A stretch of DNA of 64,000 nucleotides, from positions 2,151,765 to 2,215,764 of the forward strand of contig CM055081.1 of the NCBI GenBank assembly GCA_029204045.2, in the 5' to 3' direction. Every line of letters starts with the position of its first letter. Positions within the stretch are counted from its first letter, which is position 1. The stretch is from Tillandsia leiboldiana (taxonomy: Eukaryota; Streptophyta; Magnoliopsida; Poales; Bromeliaceae). The notes under the pieces are model-generated. The model ran no database searches and was not told where the DNA came from. It worked only from the letters and a program-made list of their open reading frames with translations. Shown here piece after piece: positions 49,501-63,590 of the stretch. The position numbers and the translations under genes were made by a program.

Positions 49501-52500
49501 AATTGATAAGCATGTGCGCGAGTACAAAGAAGCAGGTATAACAACAAGGAGACCATGTCTTACTAGGAGTTTCAAAGAACTTTGAAAAAAATAATGGCAC
49601 AGAAACAGTCCTAGAAGTAAAAAGGCTACACACAAGATTAAAACTCCATTATCCCTCACTGTCCACCAATACTCTTTCAAAATTATAAACGACCTATGAC
49701 AAAGTAACTTACATTGTAGCGGCATTGTAGCGGCCCCAGAAAAGAAGTAAATGTCAAAGTGACTTACATTGTTACGGCCCCAAAAGTTACTGCGCTTGAC
49801 ATAAGCTTGTGATCCATTTATCTTATTTGGGTGTTTATCCACACAAAGTTCAGCTCCATGAGCTGCAAAAGGAATTCCTGGATCCAAGGAAGACAGTATT
49901 TCTCCCATTGAAAGGGGAGCCTCACAAACAGGAACCGTACTTGATATATTCTTTTCTGTTATTGACTTCTCAATATTTGGTAAGACATGACCATTAAATA
50001 GATCTCCTGGACTTCTCCTTGGGTCCATCTTTTTTTCTGAAGATGGATACTCTCCATGGGATTCGCCGTCTGAATCATCACCAGCAAAAACCTGTTAATC
50101 AAATTATTGCGAGTAGTTAAGAGAGGAAATGGCCAAATTTATTTTAGAACGAATGAGCACCTTGGTAGGGGAAATTTTATAGTTGGCAGGCAAAAGAGAG
50201 ACATGACTAACAGACCTTACAGTCGTAGAGGTCACTCCCACCATATCCACTACTTTCACTCAGCTTTCCACTAAGTACACGTTCTGCATCAATATCAGTT
50301 TCTGGATCAGCATCATTGACTGAATCGTGGTATCCATTATCTTTTATATCGATCTTTTCATCATCTGTTGACTCTTCACTGCCACTGTCTTCAGCTTGAG
50401 AGTCAGGTGAGAGAGAGCATCTGTGTGGGTTATCATCCTGCGTAAAAGTCAGATGAGTAAGAAGATACTAACATATGAAAGCTCCAAGAAGCCAAAACTG
50501 GCAAAATGCAAGCAAAACTTCTTACTAAAGTGCAAGACATAGATTTAACTATATATATAAATCAAGAATTAAGAGAGAGACTGCCGTTTTATTCTCGATA
50601 CGGTATTGCAGAAAAAGAGGATGAAAGAACAAAGCAGAAAAATCATTATCAGGGATTTGCCTTATCATGCAGGTCAGTAGCAGGCATAGGCAAGGACAAA
50701 TTATAATTGTTGAACATAAAAAAGTGGCTGCGCATAGCTGCATAACCATCCTTAATGCAGCTTTAAAAAGGAAAAAAAAAATTCCCTTTCCAGGATGCTT
50801 CCTTAACAATTTTGCATGCATTTTATTAAAGAAAATCACGACAGTAAAACAGTCAACACCAATTTTAGGGCTTAAAATTTGGCATTTCACCACAAAAGAC
50901 ATCCACTCCAAGGCAGTCAGCCACTTGCTAATCTATAGAAATGCACTACATAGTTCCTCCAAGTAGAACTTGCCAAAAGATCATTCTATTTCCACTTTAA
51001 TGTGACTTCCCTTCACCCCACAGCTAACACATTTAGTTAATGTGCAAAACAATTGCAGAAATGTTAGTTTTTATGAACATAGGAATCAAGATTCTTATTT
51101 GATCAAAATTCAAGGATGCCGAATAAAATAGTTCAAAGCACAGATGACTTTCATGCCAGATGAACAATTCTGTGCCAATCCACATGAATCAAGCCAGTGA
51201 TGTACAGGCTACTGCCTAGTCGTTCTAATTTCTAACAGACTATTATAATTTCCCTGTCTATGAGGGCATGAAAGCATGCCGGTCTGAAGTAAATTATGCA
51301 GTATATCCTAGCAAGTTCAGACCTATTTTACAGCATTTCAAGTAGATTGAAAATATGTTGGTCAGCAAACAAGCCGATGGCTCACTGGCCACATATGAAT
51401 GCCTAGATATGTCAATCCTTGGCCAAAGGAATCTGAATAGATGCTAAATATTATAGATCACAAACAAGAAAAGAACCTATGAGAATCAAGTATACATTGT
51501 ACAGTCATGGCGATGCACTTCAGATATATGGAATGGTCTACAATAAAATGCACCAACTGGAACAGGAGTTTTGCCAATATATCAAATCAAATATGTTTGT
51601 ACTAGTCATTACAACGCTATGACTTAATTAGCAAGTCTGATAAAACTATTACGTTAAGTTGCAGAAGCCAGAACTCAAAACAAGTGTCATATACTTATCA
51701 TATATAAAGCAAAATTGAAACAGAATAACAGATTTGGTGGGAAGAATCTTACATCAAATATAGTTTCGTAATCCTCCAACAGAGTAGTTATAATGGCCTG
51801 AGCATTGTTTGCAGCATTAGCTGCAGCGAGAAGTTGAGCTGAATTATCATTGTTTACATCAAATTCATCCTCCATCTCACATTCGCCAGCCAAAAGTGGG
51901 CGCAACAAAAGAGGAGCCATACAAGAAGCCACAGCAGATGGAGTCATTCGATTCTCGGCAGTATGAGAGGCAATAGTGTTCATCATTTTCAGGACTCTGA
52001 TTTAAAAGTACCAATAAAACATGAAACCTTAAGAAGTTCAGCAACAAACAAAGCAAAGAAGAATTTTTTTTTAAAAAAAAGTCAAATAACCTCTGTAATA
52101 ATAGCCGATTTGGTTCAGGAAATGTCTCAGATATTGCAGAGCGCATAGCATTAATGCGAGCTTCCTTCTGCTCCAGCCCTTGCAAGTAAAAACATTAGCA
52201 AAGAAATTAATCAAAAGTAGAACAACAATGATAGAGAAGCAAAAGCCAACTAATCCACATTACCCTTCTCCTCCCAAGCAAAAAAAAAAAAAAGAGACTC
52301 CAAAGAAAATTTTGCATCTCTTATTAACCAAAACAAGATATAATAAAGCAGTATCATAAGCAGGAAAGTTAAAATAGACATGCTAACAAGGTAATGTTCA
52401 CAATAAGGGCTTCCAAAGGACAATAAAAGCAGGATGGTATGAGCTGCTCACTGTCAAAAGCCATGCAGACCATAGGAATATCTCCATTCAGCAATTAAAA

Positions 52501-54447
52501 ATAGGCAATGCTGGAGGATGTTGCAGAAAATTGATAATTCGTTAATACTGACCTCGAACTAAACTGAGCAACTAAAATTTAGCACAATTTTCTTGCTGAA
52601 AACAATTTTGTTTGTGCTAATATAGCATAGAAAGAAATAGAAGCAACAAATTGAGTCAAGAAACTTCTTCTTTGACCAGAATATTTACCTTTTCACGAAT
52701 TTAGAACTTTCCAACCTAGTCAGATGCCTTGACAAGCAGGAACTGACTAATGTGTCTCTAATCATGACCATTGTAAGTACTGCTGTCCGTCATCAGGTAT
52801 TTGATCCCATAAGGCAATAAGATAAGAAATGAAAATATGATGCAACACTTTAAAAGCAAGATCTAGGCTCATGTCTTCATTAATACTGCATAGGAAGTTG
52901 TGTATAAAATCGAGAAAAGGAATACCGACTTCGCATGATACCCTAAATAAGAATGATAGCAGGAGATTTAATAGTTGCAAGCCCAATCCACTATTGCAGA
53001 GTAAAGGCTCGGGACAAATCTAGCATCAATAACCGAAATGAACTAAACTTATCTTGCGACTATAAAGACCCAACCTGCTAACAATAATAACTCATTGGGC
53101 CCAAACCACCTGCCCAAAATGCTTAAGCCCAGATATTATTACTAGGATGTGCAACCTCTTATATTCCCAATCAGAACCTTTTTCCTATCCGATGTGAGAC
53201 TATTGGGGCGTTACAGACTCCCTCCGTTTAGATCCTAACGTTCTCGTTAGGTCTAAAACCGATCAAAGGCATAGATCAAAATTACCAGGCAATGTGAAAT
53301 TCTAGAGGTAGCTCTTGCGGGTTCAAGAGGTGGCTCCTACCAAACCCATGGTATAACACTTTGTCCCACATAGCACCTTAGCTCTCACACTTCCGGCTAG
53401 TATTCATCTCTGATACCAATGTAAAGACCCAACCTGCTAGCAATAATAACTCGTTGGACCCAAACCACCAGCCCAAAATGCTTAAGTCCAGTTATTATTA
53501 CTAGGGTACGCAGCCTCTTATATTCCCAATCAAAACCCCTTTCTCATCTGATGTGGGACTATTGGAACATTACAGCGATAAAAGAAAGTTACAAATATAA
53601 ATCAATCAAATAACCACATAATGGGCAAATAAAGTATGAACAAATATCATTGATAAAATAAAAAAAAAAATCTAGCAACCAAAAGATGAAAATGCTATAC
53701 TCAAAATTATTGATCTAAAGAAGCGGTAAGGCCATTATGAGTCTCTCCATTGTAATGACGTATTTTTAATTAACTAAATTATTTTCATTGCAATACGTTG
53801 TACATTGAGTTAACAAGATTTCATATACCTGCTTGATTCAACGTTCTAAATGATAGCGTTCCCCGCAATATGAAAAGGAAAAAAAAAAAAAAAAAAAGAG
53901 GTTCCCTTTTGAAGTATTAAAGGTAGATACACAGTTTGTGCGCACCTATCAATACCGATGCAAGTAATTTTTTTTTGCCACATGTAAAAACATTCAATCA
54001 AACATTTAAAATAAAAAAGTCGTGGCTCTAACTCGATCTTGCTGTTTCTTTTCATGAATCTGTAGTGTATTCTAAAAGGATTATATTAGCCATACATATG
54101 ACCCACAACAATATCGGAGAAACATTACAACCAACGGAACATACATAGCTTAAGGAGGCACTCAAAGTATATACTAGTACTTACTATGCGCTTCCAGCAA
54201 TGCAGTGCAGCAGGATGCTGGAACTGGAGATGATGGTAGCTCCCGAAGAACATGCTATGGAGACAATTTTGATAGAGGTAAGAAGCCGAAGAGAAAAAGA
54301 AAAGCAGTGTATATAATATAAGCGAACTAAAATCTCATTGCCATGGAAGTTAAACAATAATAATAATAATTACCTTTACACAGTCACCAACAACATGGGC
54401 ATCCTCATCTGGTGCAAATTCAGTCCTTCCTGATGAAAAATAAATTG

Positions 54448-54481
<34 letters not shown>

Positions 54482-57400
54482 TGATACTGTAACATAATGA
54501 AGAGGAGATCAGAATGAATTATAACCTTGCTCATATTCTCGAACTCTGCGGTCTACTTCCTCAACATCAGCTGCTTGACGCAAGATTCCTTCAACCTTTG
54601 TTCCTGAGACACAATATTTAAGCAGCAAATAAGTTCAAATATTTACAAACAAGGAGATATTTACAAAGCTTTAGGACTAAATTATGATTTAGAGGCTAAC
54701 ACAAATGAAAGAACAATCATAATTTGTTACATTGATTTGCATAAATAAGACGCAACATGATTCCAAATTCCTAAACCACACTACACATGTGAGAGAAAAA
54801 TTATACGGGTGGTAGACAACAAGGTTAGAGATAAGTAACTGTTGTGCAATCTCAGAGAATGAACAGCGGGCTATGAAGTGGTGAATGATGTACATTTATT
54901 AAAGGAACTCTGTGCATCATAATATAATATTCTTTCTGCACCACAATATAATAATCTTTCAGTATGTATATGATATTTTCACTATGTCTATGATCGAATT
55001 CAACAGAAATATTGCATGACTTTAGTAAGGGAACCATCCATGAGGGACGAATGTAGTAAATGCAAGTTTGTAGAACCCAACATTTTTATTATAATATATT
55101 ATAATTTAGGAGTCTTTTGGGTAAAACCTGACTCTTCGAAAGTTTTAATATGAACTATTGTATTGACTCGAAAATAATTTAAACCAGTGAGGAGTTTACG
55201 GGGATTTGGAGTGAACACGGGGTGGAAACTGTAAATTTAAATATAAGTTGAAACCGAAATTTTCTGCACAAGTTGCACTAGGCGTGACATTTTATGTGCA
55301 TTTTTTTGATAGTTTTGGAAAATGAAAAATACAGTGTTGATGTACACTCAAAGATGAACGTTGAAACCAAGTTTCATCAAAAATGGAGTTTAGGGTAAAG
55401 AGTTACGGGATCTTGAATCCAGAACTCGTGTGCGGTTTTTTACTGGAAACCGAACACTTCACATTCAAAATGCAATTTCTTACAAAATATTCCACAGAAT
55501 TTAGCAATTAAGGACTCTATGAAATCTACACTCAGAGATGAACATGCTGGTCCAAGTTCCGCTGAAATTGGACTTTTCATTGCGAAGCAAAGGCATCCCG
55601 AAGTTGCTTCTTGTGCGCCGTCTGACGGACTGCTTCTGAATTCCAAGAATCTTCAAGGCTTTTCGTGCAATTTCATCACTATAGTAGAGACTTTGTTGCG
55701 AGGAGTCACAAGGGAGGTTAGTTCCGACGGCTGTCATGTGATTTGGTGCAACCTAGATCCCTAGGTTGATCGGGTTACCCTAGCCGCCAGCAGCACCCAA
55801 TTCAACTCAATTCCCTGTGATCCTCTCTCTCCCCCTGCGATTCTTTCTCTCCCTACGATCTTCTCTCCCTAAGCATCAACTCCGGTGAACCTCCCTCTCC
55901 TCCGCTATCCTCTTCCGTGCTTGAGTTGATCCAACCACCGCCGGCCGATCTCCACCGCCGGCAAGATCGTGGAGATCAAAACACGAGAAACCAAGTTTTC
56001 CCTCTCTCGATTTCTCTTTAGCCATACGCCCCCCACAATAGTCTCCGACGCCTGCTAGCTTCTCCGGCGACCTCCTTCCAACCACGATCGTAGCCTTCTT
56101 TGCCACCCCCTTCTTGGCTCCTGCTGCGGCCGAGATCTAAACCACACTCCCTGCTGCGGTCAAGATCCGCGTCGGATCTTGAGCATCGGTCGCCGGCAAC
56201 TTCGCACGCCCATCCTTGCTGCCCAGGGAACCGTGCGGGACCTCGTCGTCACACACTCGCTGGTCGCAGCAATGAGATCAAGGTAATGCGCCTGAAACTA
56301 CGCTAGTTTCGTTAATTTTGTGTTTTTGTTTGGTAAATCCACTTCATAGAATGCCATAGAGTAGTCGTTGTGCATCGGATCTAGCCGGAAGTCCCGACCT
56401 AGATCTTCACTGTTTAGAGGTGTGCTAGTAGGGCCTAACAGACATAATTTGCAATGCCGAAAGCCTCCAAAAATCAGCTTTGGGCTGGTGCTGCCCGACA
56501 CCGAAGTTCGGTGCGAAATGAAAGTTTTCGGACGTTCCGTGGCTGTTTTGAGCGCACCACTAGTCGTGGTCGTTCGTGGGGGGATCCCTGCTGTCCCCTA
56601 GTGCCTCATGGTCTCGTTTGATGCGACAAAACCCCTTGGGGGCTGATTGGAGTGTGATACTATCCCAAGCGTCAAGAACGACAAAGTTCGGGAGTTTCAG
56701 GGTCGTTTCGAGTGCACCGCTGATTGCAGATGCGCTTGTGGGTGCTTGTACTATCCTTGTATGTCCAAGGGGAGTGTCGGATACTCCCGTTGCACTACAA
56801 GAAAGTTTCGTGTGCATTCCGACACCAAAGTGGAGTTGGAATGCCGTTTCAGAAAATCCGGAGAGGAGAAAACAGTAGGCCTAGCTTATTGCCGTCCGAG
56901 ACAGCATTAGAGTCATGTTTTGTTCGTGATCAACCCCTCGGGGCTGATCGTGTGTCTCTTGCTGTCCCAGAGCCGCAAATGGCGCGTTCGAGACTTGTCA
57001 GGGCGAAATCTCGCCGCCGCATCGGTCCGATCGTGCATACGGACTCTGGGGCTTCATGGAAGCCTTTCTGAGGATCCTTGCTAGTCCTAACCAGCAGAGA
57101 GGTGATTTGTGTTGTGCCGCTGGTTACCATGCCGAAAACGGCTAAAAACGAAACTCATTATGACCTAGTTTGAGGCCAATAACCCCTCTGTCGCACGATT
57201 TATGTTCGGCTGTCCTGACACCTCAATTTGGTGTGTTTTTGGACAGCATAGGGTGTTGTATCAATTATGTTTGCTGGTTAAGTGAGTTATGTAATTGGTG
57301 CAAGAACCAGAGTTGGATTTGAGGGTCGTTTGGTAGAAAACGACGCACCGAAAGCATAACCATCAATTGATAGACTTCCGGGGTCTGAATAGAACTTTCT

Positions 57401-60400
57401 GTTGAAATAGGAAGCGGCGACTTCTAGACTACTTAGCAGGGATCGTAAATTGGTTTTATCCGGACTAGGTGGGTACTTCGATCTGAAGTTGGTAATGTAG
57501 TCACTTACTCAGTTTTCCTTTCCAATACTTATTAGACCATATTTCACTTTACTTGCTTCTATTCTGCATGTCCTTTATTGCTTACCTCTCATGTTGGCAT
57601 ATCTTGATTATTTCGTATACATCAATTATATACACATCTTGCTTTACTTTGTTAGATTACATGATATGTAGAGATTGGATATATCTCCTAATATTGGACA
57701 TATGCATGTGCCTTTAGACCTTGTCTTGATTCGCTAACACTCCGTAGGAGTTTTCTCGATTGTATGCTGATCTTGGACATTAATGTGTTTGATCATGTCA
57801 CATTTGACATTGTTGCACATTTCGCGAACACTGGCGTGGCGGTCTGATCCACCTCGTGGCTAAGAGTGTTCTTTTCCGGAAAAATGGTTGGAATCTGACC
57901 CGCGAGCCTAGATCTGTAGGTATGGTTGTGCCAATTGTTTAGCGCTTGCCCAAATCCTATGATAATGGGAGACCCAAGATCTTATGATAACGGGTAGCGC
58001 ACTTGTCCAATATCCTATGATAACAGGCAGCCCAAGATCTTATGCTAACGGACACTGATTGGGTTATTTGATATTCTACTAGTTGTTTGATGCACAGTTG
58101 CATAACATATCTTACAGTTGATTAGTGAGTTACCCAAGATCCTATGATAGCGGGCGGTGATTGGATAACTCTATGATGTGTAGCTGTATGGACATGTAGC
58201 AATGACTCAAGGCATTCTTGTGGTTAGTCATGTTAAGATGCTTGTGTAGGTTAGCTTGTTTATCTTTTCACATATGCCATGATTTTATCTGTACTATAAA
58301 GACTTTGATTGCTACTGTTATGTTTGATCATACTACATTGACCTCATGCTTTTATTTGTTCTAGCTACAGTAGCTCTTAGTTTATTTGTCAGATTATTAT
58401 TCAATTATCCAATTCTTATCGTTGCTATATTCATACTCTTACTATTACAGTCCCTTATCTGTGTTGAACAGTAGGTGTGACTTGTCCTCGTCAGCTCGTT
58501 GTATCCACTGGAAAACATTTTATATGTTTCTCACACCCTGTTTTTACAGATGGTTTGGGTGGTGAGAACCGGGACGTGGCGTGTGGCGCGCACCTAGATA
58601 GAGCCGCATAGTTAGCATCGACCAAAGTCGTAAATTCTATTTACTTTGTTTATTTATGATTTCAATATTCTAGTTATCACTGATTATCGAACTATTCTGT
58701 TGGACTATTAGTTGTTTAATTGTGGATTGTACGATTTCAGTTTTGTTTAGTTGCCTCCTGTTACAATCTCTGCTATAGGATGTGCGTACTTTTTTTGTTT
58801 GTTTTGTGTATGCTTCGTATCCCGACGCCATTCATGTACAAGGGAGACTCTATCCGTATGGACAGAGAATTTCTTGTGCGTGTGGCGGATCTATTGCATC
58901 CTAGGCCAGGTTTTAAATCTTTCTAAAATGAGTTTCCGCTGCAACAGGATTTTTTTAAAAAAAAAAATTAGTGCTTTTCAAGTAAATTTCCTTTCCAAAC
59001 GAGCTCGGGGCGTGACAAAGTTATTCTGTGATATAGGATGGCCAGGCAAACCACAGTCATGCAAACAATTATCTCTACTTTTTGGAGTCCTGACAAGCAC
59101 TAAGATCAAAGTTTTGCCATTCTGGAAAATGAACATTCCATGACCTGGTTTGTATGATCCAATTGAAATTTGAAGGACTATCCTCTAATTCCAGTAACAC
59201 TATCTGCTAATGCATATTGGCTTGCCACAAAGTTTTAGCTTATGCAAGACAGAAATTATAAGAAAACCTATCAAATGCACCAAGTAATAAGCACCTACCA
59301 TGCTTCTCTAGGAATCGCAAAGCTTTTTCCAGGAAAGAAGGTCCTCCATCAATGTCCTCAAGTGCTAGCAGAATTGGTCTGCCCACAACCAATGACTTGA
59401 TTGGACGCTTATCCCTCCCTATATGTGACATAGCAAAAAAATTAACAGGACACTTTACAATTGGAAAAAAAATCCAGCAATTATATCCTCTCTACTTCAC
59501 AGACAGTATAGCCTATCTTTATTTCGAAGTTCAATTTAATAAAATTGGCGTAAGATGTTATGAAAGGAAGGAACGAACAGTGCTGGATAGATCCTTCAAA
59601 TGCTTCAGTATTGTCATTACGAAATATTCCATTATGTCCCATTACAAGAGCAGCACTTGGAGCTTGTGCAAGAGCTTGTTCTAGTGCTGTTTTCCATTCA
59701 AACAAATCCTCCGATGATTCTGCCTGAAGGGCAATAGAGAAACATTAATAGAAAGAAAATTGTTTCATAAAACAGGTATACAACTATAAGCAAGAAAACC
59801 AGGAATTTTCTCATATTTACTGCATATGATCCTAAATGAGATCTAAATAATGCACCTTAAGTGTGAATGCACGCCCATCACGTCCATCAGGAAATAAAAC
59901 AGTCAACAATTTTTTATCTTCCCTAACCACCACACTACACAAACGAAAAACAAATATTTTAGCACATTAATTCCACACAAACATAGAGAGAGAAAATAAT
60001 CCCAGAAAGGTTAATAAACAATAAGAAGACTTGTACCTCCCAGAATTGTTTAAGTCAATACCCCCCAAAGTAAGATTCACTTCACCACCTCTTTGAGGCA
60101 ACGCACTCTACAATAGAATAGAATATTTGCCAATTAGTTTTGTTTTCCTAAGACAAAAGGCATCTTTCAAAGTTTCAAACACCAAGTACTGTAAGGCCAT
60201 GAATAGGCTACAAACTAGCCAAACAAGCACACAAAGATGATAAATTGTTATGAATATTTCAATGTGACTTTTCGACAACATATAGGCTGGTCTAGAATGG
60301 AATTATATGATTCAAAGCAGAAGAAAACAAGTATCACATATTAAAATAATAAAAAGTATAAAAAGATTTAAACCGGATTAGTTAACATGGTTATGATATG

Positions 60401-61431
60401 ATTTACGTAGAAAACTAAAAAAAAAACAAGATTATCTAACCACAGGAAAGTTTTAATAGCAAATTTGGTTACCGAATATGATTATCTGGTAGTAATACTG
60501 TTCTTCTCTGTAAATTGAACATATTAACAGGAAACTTGAAAAAGTAATGCTTGGCACTCACGGAGAACAAATTTCATCCTAGATACTCACATTTAGCAGC
60601 ATCAATCATGAAATGGAGTTGGCTAAAGAACTGAACCAAAAAAAGAACAGTGCAGTTATGCCTAAGAACTAAAATCAAGAGTTAGCACATTGTGATGGAG
60701 GTACAGTTTGCAGGTGAAATGGGCAGATAAAGGTGCAAAAGATCCCGCGTACTCCATTTTACAACAATACCTCCATCTTAAGGTTGCAGACCTGGTGATG
60801 AGAGGATTTTTCTTTCACAACGCTACCCTCTTCTTCTTCTTTTCTCATCTTGCTACATATATCCCCTTTTACACTTATACATCCTCTTTCAATCTTTTGT
60901 TGCCTTCTGGTCAACCGTCTTAACCTCTGTTATATTACTATATCCCATATTTACTGATTTATTATTTGTTTTAGACATCTAACTATACTTTATTTCACAT
61001 CCAAGTATCATGTTGTCATGTTGTGTATCTTTCTTTTTCTTCCTAGTTTATCTCTCAATATTTCTTTGTTATATTCTAGAATTTGAAGCCATTCTATTCT
61101 TGATGTTAATCTTTCTTCTTATCTGCAACCTGACAACAGCGGCTATTTAGTATCATATGAGAAGAATTATGTCAGCCGTTTGTTGTCTGCAAAAATATTT
61201 TAAGAGATGGAAATAGTAGAATCATTCAATATATACTTGTTGTTGGACAGAATTACACTAGCATTTCTACTTCTTTCCTTTCAAAGAACTTTAGTCTATC
61301 ATTCATGCATTTGAAAAATCCAATCTGATGATCGACCGCCCCTAGCACAGATGACAAAAGACTTGATGGTTGATACCCAAGGTCCCAAGTTCGAATCCTA
61401 GTTGCTTCATATTTCTAGCCAAGTTCATTTC

Positions 61432-61468
<37 letters not shown>

Positions 61469-61488
61469 AAGAACGAAGTGGGAAGCAT

Positions 61489-61556
<68 letters not shown>

Positions 61557-62981
61557 TCTCAAATAATAATAATAATAATAATCTGATGAATCTAAAAGTT
61601 AATTTGAATTTAGGAATTTTGATCTTCTGTTTGAGAACAAATAAAAAATCACAGCTAGCTGAGATTGCATAAAGTAATTGTCCTTCTCGTTACACAAGTG
61701 CCTTTTGAATTCCATGAATAACACACAACATGGGCTATTTTGTGTCTTTGGCTATAACTTTCTATATACCAAACTTTTGAGGAAGAACTGAAGAATGTAA
61801 AGTTTACCATAATTTTCCCTAGATTTTTCATCTGAATCTCATGCATATCAGACAGAAAACTTCAGCTCAGCATGACAGCTAACTAATTACTCATCAGTTC
61901 AAGTGCTTGAAAAAGTGAGCACTTGAGGAGATATTTTTTTACCAGTAAATATAGATCTAGAGAATCTGCCTAATGAAAGGTAAAGTGAAGAGTCCCTAGA
62001 ATGGAAGGTGAAGTCCAAATAAGGTGAACTCGAGCATGAGTCTTGATACAAAATGTCTGTTGGCATATCACTTTAACCATTTGTTAGTTAAGTGAAAGTA
62101 TTGATACAAGATGTCTGTTGGTACATCACTTTAACCATTTTTTCCCCTTAGCAATGTTAAGAGAATTTACAGGAATGATTTTTCTGTGAGAAAGATCCTG
62201 TCTCCCCATAGCCTACATTTCTATATTATCAGTGGTATTCTGTTTGCATAAAATGGACTTCTAACAGTGGCTGAACAAAAGATACGATGCGGGAACCAAT
62301 TGGCACAGATCACACTCCCACAAGCTCCCAAACCACTAAATTTGGCATTGTTCTATCTTTCGAAATTCTGCCTTCATCAGATAACATTCTCAATATATGC
62401 TAAGCAATTTGGCAAGTTAACAATGATAAGTAGAGATAAACTCAATTTGACAGATTCCTGAATGCAGCTTACATGCTTTAAGTAAAATAAGCTAAATAAC
62501 TCAGCATGATAGCTTCATAGTAGACACCATCATGTCAAGAACACCATCTGAAAATTCCTTACAAAAGAATTAATCAATAAGAAGCAAATTTCGATGTTAG
62601 CATTTGCTACGAGCATGTCGACATCAGCACTAAGTTTTAAGTATAGTGCACGGGAGCATATCATTCAGACATGTATATCAAATGACTGTGATGTAATATC
62701 AACAGTAGAGTACTAACAGGATCATTTTTGAAGAAAACTAAAGAGGTTCGTGTAAGGATGAACCAGCGTTTTTTCCATGACTTCCAACCAATTCCTGCAA
62801 AGTTTAAAATGGACAGGCTGATCAAGAAAAAAGTGAATGAAAAGAACAAGTTCAACCATAAATCCTTACAACATAAATATACAACAAGAACAAGATGCAG
62901 TTAATCTAGAAAGGTGCTATAACTGTTTTAACTACCTTTGTCATGTAAATTTAATAGGCCAGTATTTGTAACCATAACTGC
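43582..62981 (-). CDS. REN1: ROP GTPase-activating protein with PH, RhoGAP and coiled-coil regions (REN1/PHGAP type), N-terminus missing
   Basis: Proteins of this type switch off ROP GTPases at cell tips (REN1 in pollen tubes). Exons on minus, 5' to 3': 62981-62936, 62794-62718, 60107-60037, 59934-59856, 59723-59579, 59418-59299, 54603-54526, 54429-54374, 54254-54185, 52178-52091, 51996-51753, 50437-50216, 50091-49768, 49386-49337, 46937-46877, 46790-46707, 46258-46145, 46053-45887, 45200-45131, 44020-43856, 43773-43582. Phases agree throughout, giving 840 residues. The PH domain starts at GWKSWKKRWF. RhoGAP spans ~155-355 with the arginine finger in GILRQ (R188) and ends near EDYETIFD. A serine/acidic linker follows, then coiled coil ~545-680 (RLALEQD, LQEQLQAERDL). 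Only some 20-40 N-terminal residues seem to be missing. The first listed exon is the least certain because its sequence is less conserved. Introns hold a TRIM, a solo LTR and a Mutator-like MITE. Confidence 0.93.
45524..45890 (-). repeat. ~183-bp tandem duplication including a 5' splice site
   Basis: Units 45524-45707 and 45708-45890 are highly similar (shared CAATCTAAGCAGATCTTTGA, AGATAATAGCAATCAGAAGG). On the gene strand, the functional unit begins at the end of the exon 46053-45887 with AACT|GTAAGAC. The second unit repeats AACTGTAAGAC 183 bp further into the intron, giving a spare donor at about 45703. Use of the spare donor would extend the exon by 183 nt, but the frame reads straight into a TAA. 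Confidence 0.9.
47135..48058. mobile_element. Mutator-like MITE with 9-bp target duplication
   Basis: 924 bp in the RhoGAP intron 46938-49336. An exact 9-bp duplication CCAACAATT flanks it (47126-47134 and 48059-48067). The ends TGTGAAGCACGGATAC and (reverse) TATGTTGCATAGATAC match at about 11 of 16 positions, and inward both sides carry repeated CGGATAC/GTATCCG motifs. The middle is AT-rich and non-coding. The duplication length suggests Mutator superfamily, but the ends are short, so hAT (8 bp) is an alternative. Confidence 0.7.
53061..53574 (-). mobile_element. TRIM element, 514 bp, in a RhoGAP intron
   Basis: Two 155-bp LTRs (53061-53215 and 53420-53574) enclose 204 bp. Read on the minus strand, the LTR starts TGTAA and the 5' LTR is followed by TTGGTATCAGAGATGAA, a Met-tRNA primer-binding site. 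A purine-rich AAACGGAGGGAGTC precedes the 3' LTR. Flanks GCGAC and GCGAT form a 4-of-5 target duplication. No coding sequence. The inserted element is in the same transcriptional orientation as the host gene. Confidence 0.9.
55069..59017 (+). mobile_element. Solo LTR (3.95 kb) in a RhoGAP intron
   Basis: It begins TGTAGAACCC and ends CTCGGGGCGTGACA. The exact 5-bp target duplication AAGTT lies at 55064-55068 and 59018-59022. It is opposite in orientation to the host gene. No gag-pol lies inside; the reading frames at 55440-57130 are overlapping low-confidence frames and are not called. It contains several CCCAAGATC-TATGATAACGG repeats at about 57955-58160, reminiscent of Del/Tekay LTRs. It expands the intron 54604-59298 from about 0.7 kb to 4.7 kb. 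Confidence 0.9.
61433..61582. repeat. Poly(A), (CT)n and (AAT)n microsatellites
   Basis: An A-rich tract (about 61433-61470) is followed by an uninterrupted (CT)n of about 60 bp (61492-61553) and a short (AAT)n (about 61564-61581). They are in the RhoGAP intron 60108-62717. Frames through this tract are artefacts. Confidence 0.95.
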
Positions 62982-63173
62982 CTGTAAACAAGAAAAACTT
63001 GGGTGCAAAGACAAAAAACACAATATTCTCATAAAGCAACAATTTCAATGAGGCCAACTTTTGAACATAATCAACATTTTAGGCGAGGAATAAGAAAAGA
63101 AAATAAGAAAAGAAAGAACAAAGAAAAAGCTAGCCTACGGTCTCTTAACAGGGTGCCTCCTTTTATATATAAA

Positions 63174-63590
63174 TGTTCCAATGGGGGATAACGTGGTAGA
63201 GGGAGAGTGTGACAGGCTTATATGAAATGGGCACACTATAACTAATAACTAGGCTTAAGCATTTTGGGCCAGTGGTTTAGGACGTAATGAGTTATTAGTG
63301 CTAGTGGGTCGGGTTGTTATAGTTGGTATCAAAGCTGGTTCACCAGCCGAAGTGTGAGGTGGGGCACACATCGTCTAGTGATCTTAGGCTATGTGTGTGA
63401 TTGGGCCAACGAGGACGTCAGGACCAAAAACAGGGAGAATATGTGACATCCCAATAGTCCAACATCGAATAATATGGGAGAGTGTGAGGAGCTTATATGT
63501 AATGGGCACTATAACTAATAACTGGGAAGCATTTTGGGCATATGGTTTTAGCCCAACGAGCTATTAGTGCTAGTGGGCCGAATCATTACA
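63174..63590 (+). mobile_element. TRIM-like element, worn copy
   Basis: LTR-like repeats at about 63174-63321 and 63442-63590 (TGTGACATCCC to CATTACA) share AACTAATAACT, GCATTTTGGGC and GAGTTATTAGTGCTAGTGGG-type blocks. TTGGTATCAAAGCTGG after the first repeat is a primer-binding site with one change from the usual form. CAGGGAGAAT precedes the second LTR as polypurine tract. The internal part is only ~120 bp. The left LTR end is diverged and no target duplication was confirmed. The LTR is related to those at 39585 and 53061. Confidence 0.75.

Noticed and set aside
55440..57130. Several overlapping open frames of 60-115 codons on both strands
   Set aside because: They lie inside a solo LTR, show no recognisable domain, and overlap in conflicting frames.
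61370..61672. Open frame with poly-lysine and Ser-Leu repeats
   Set aside because: It is a translation of poly(A) and (CT)n microsatellites.
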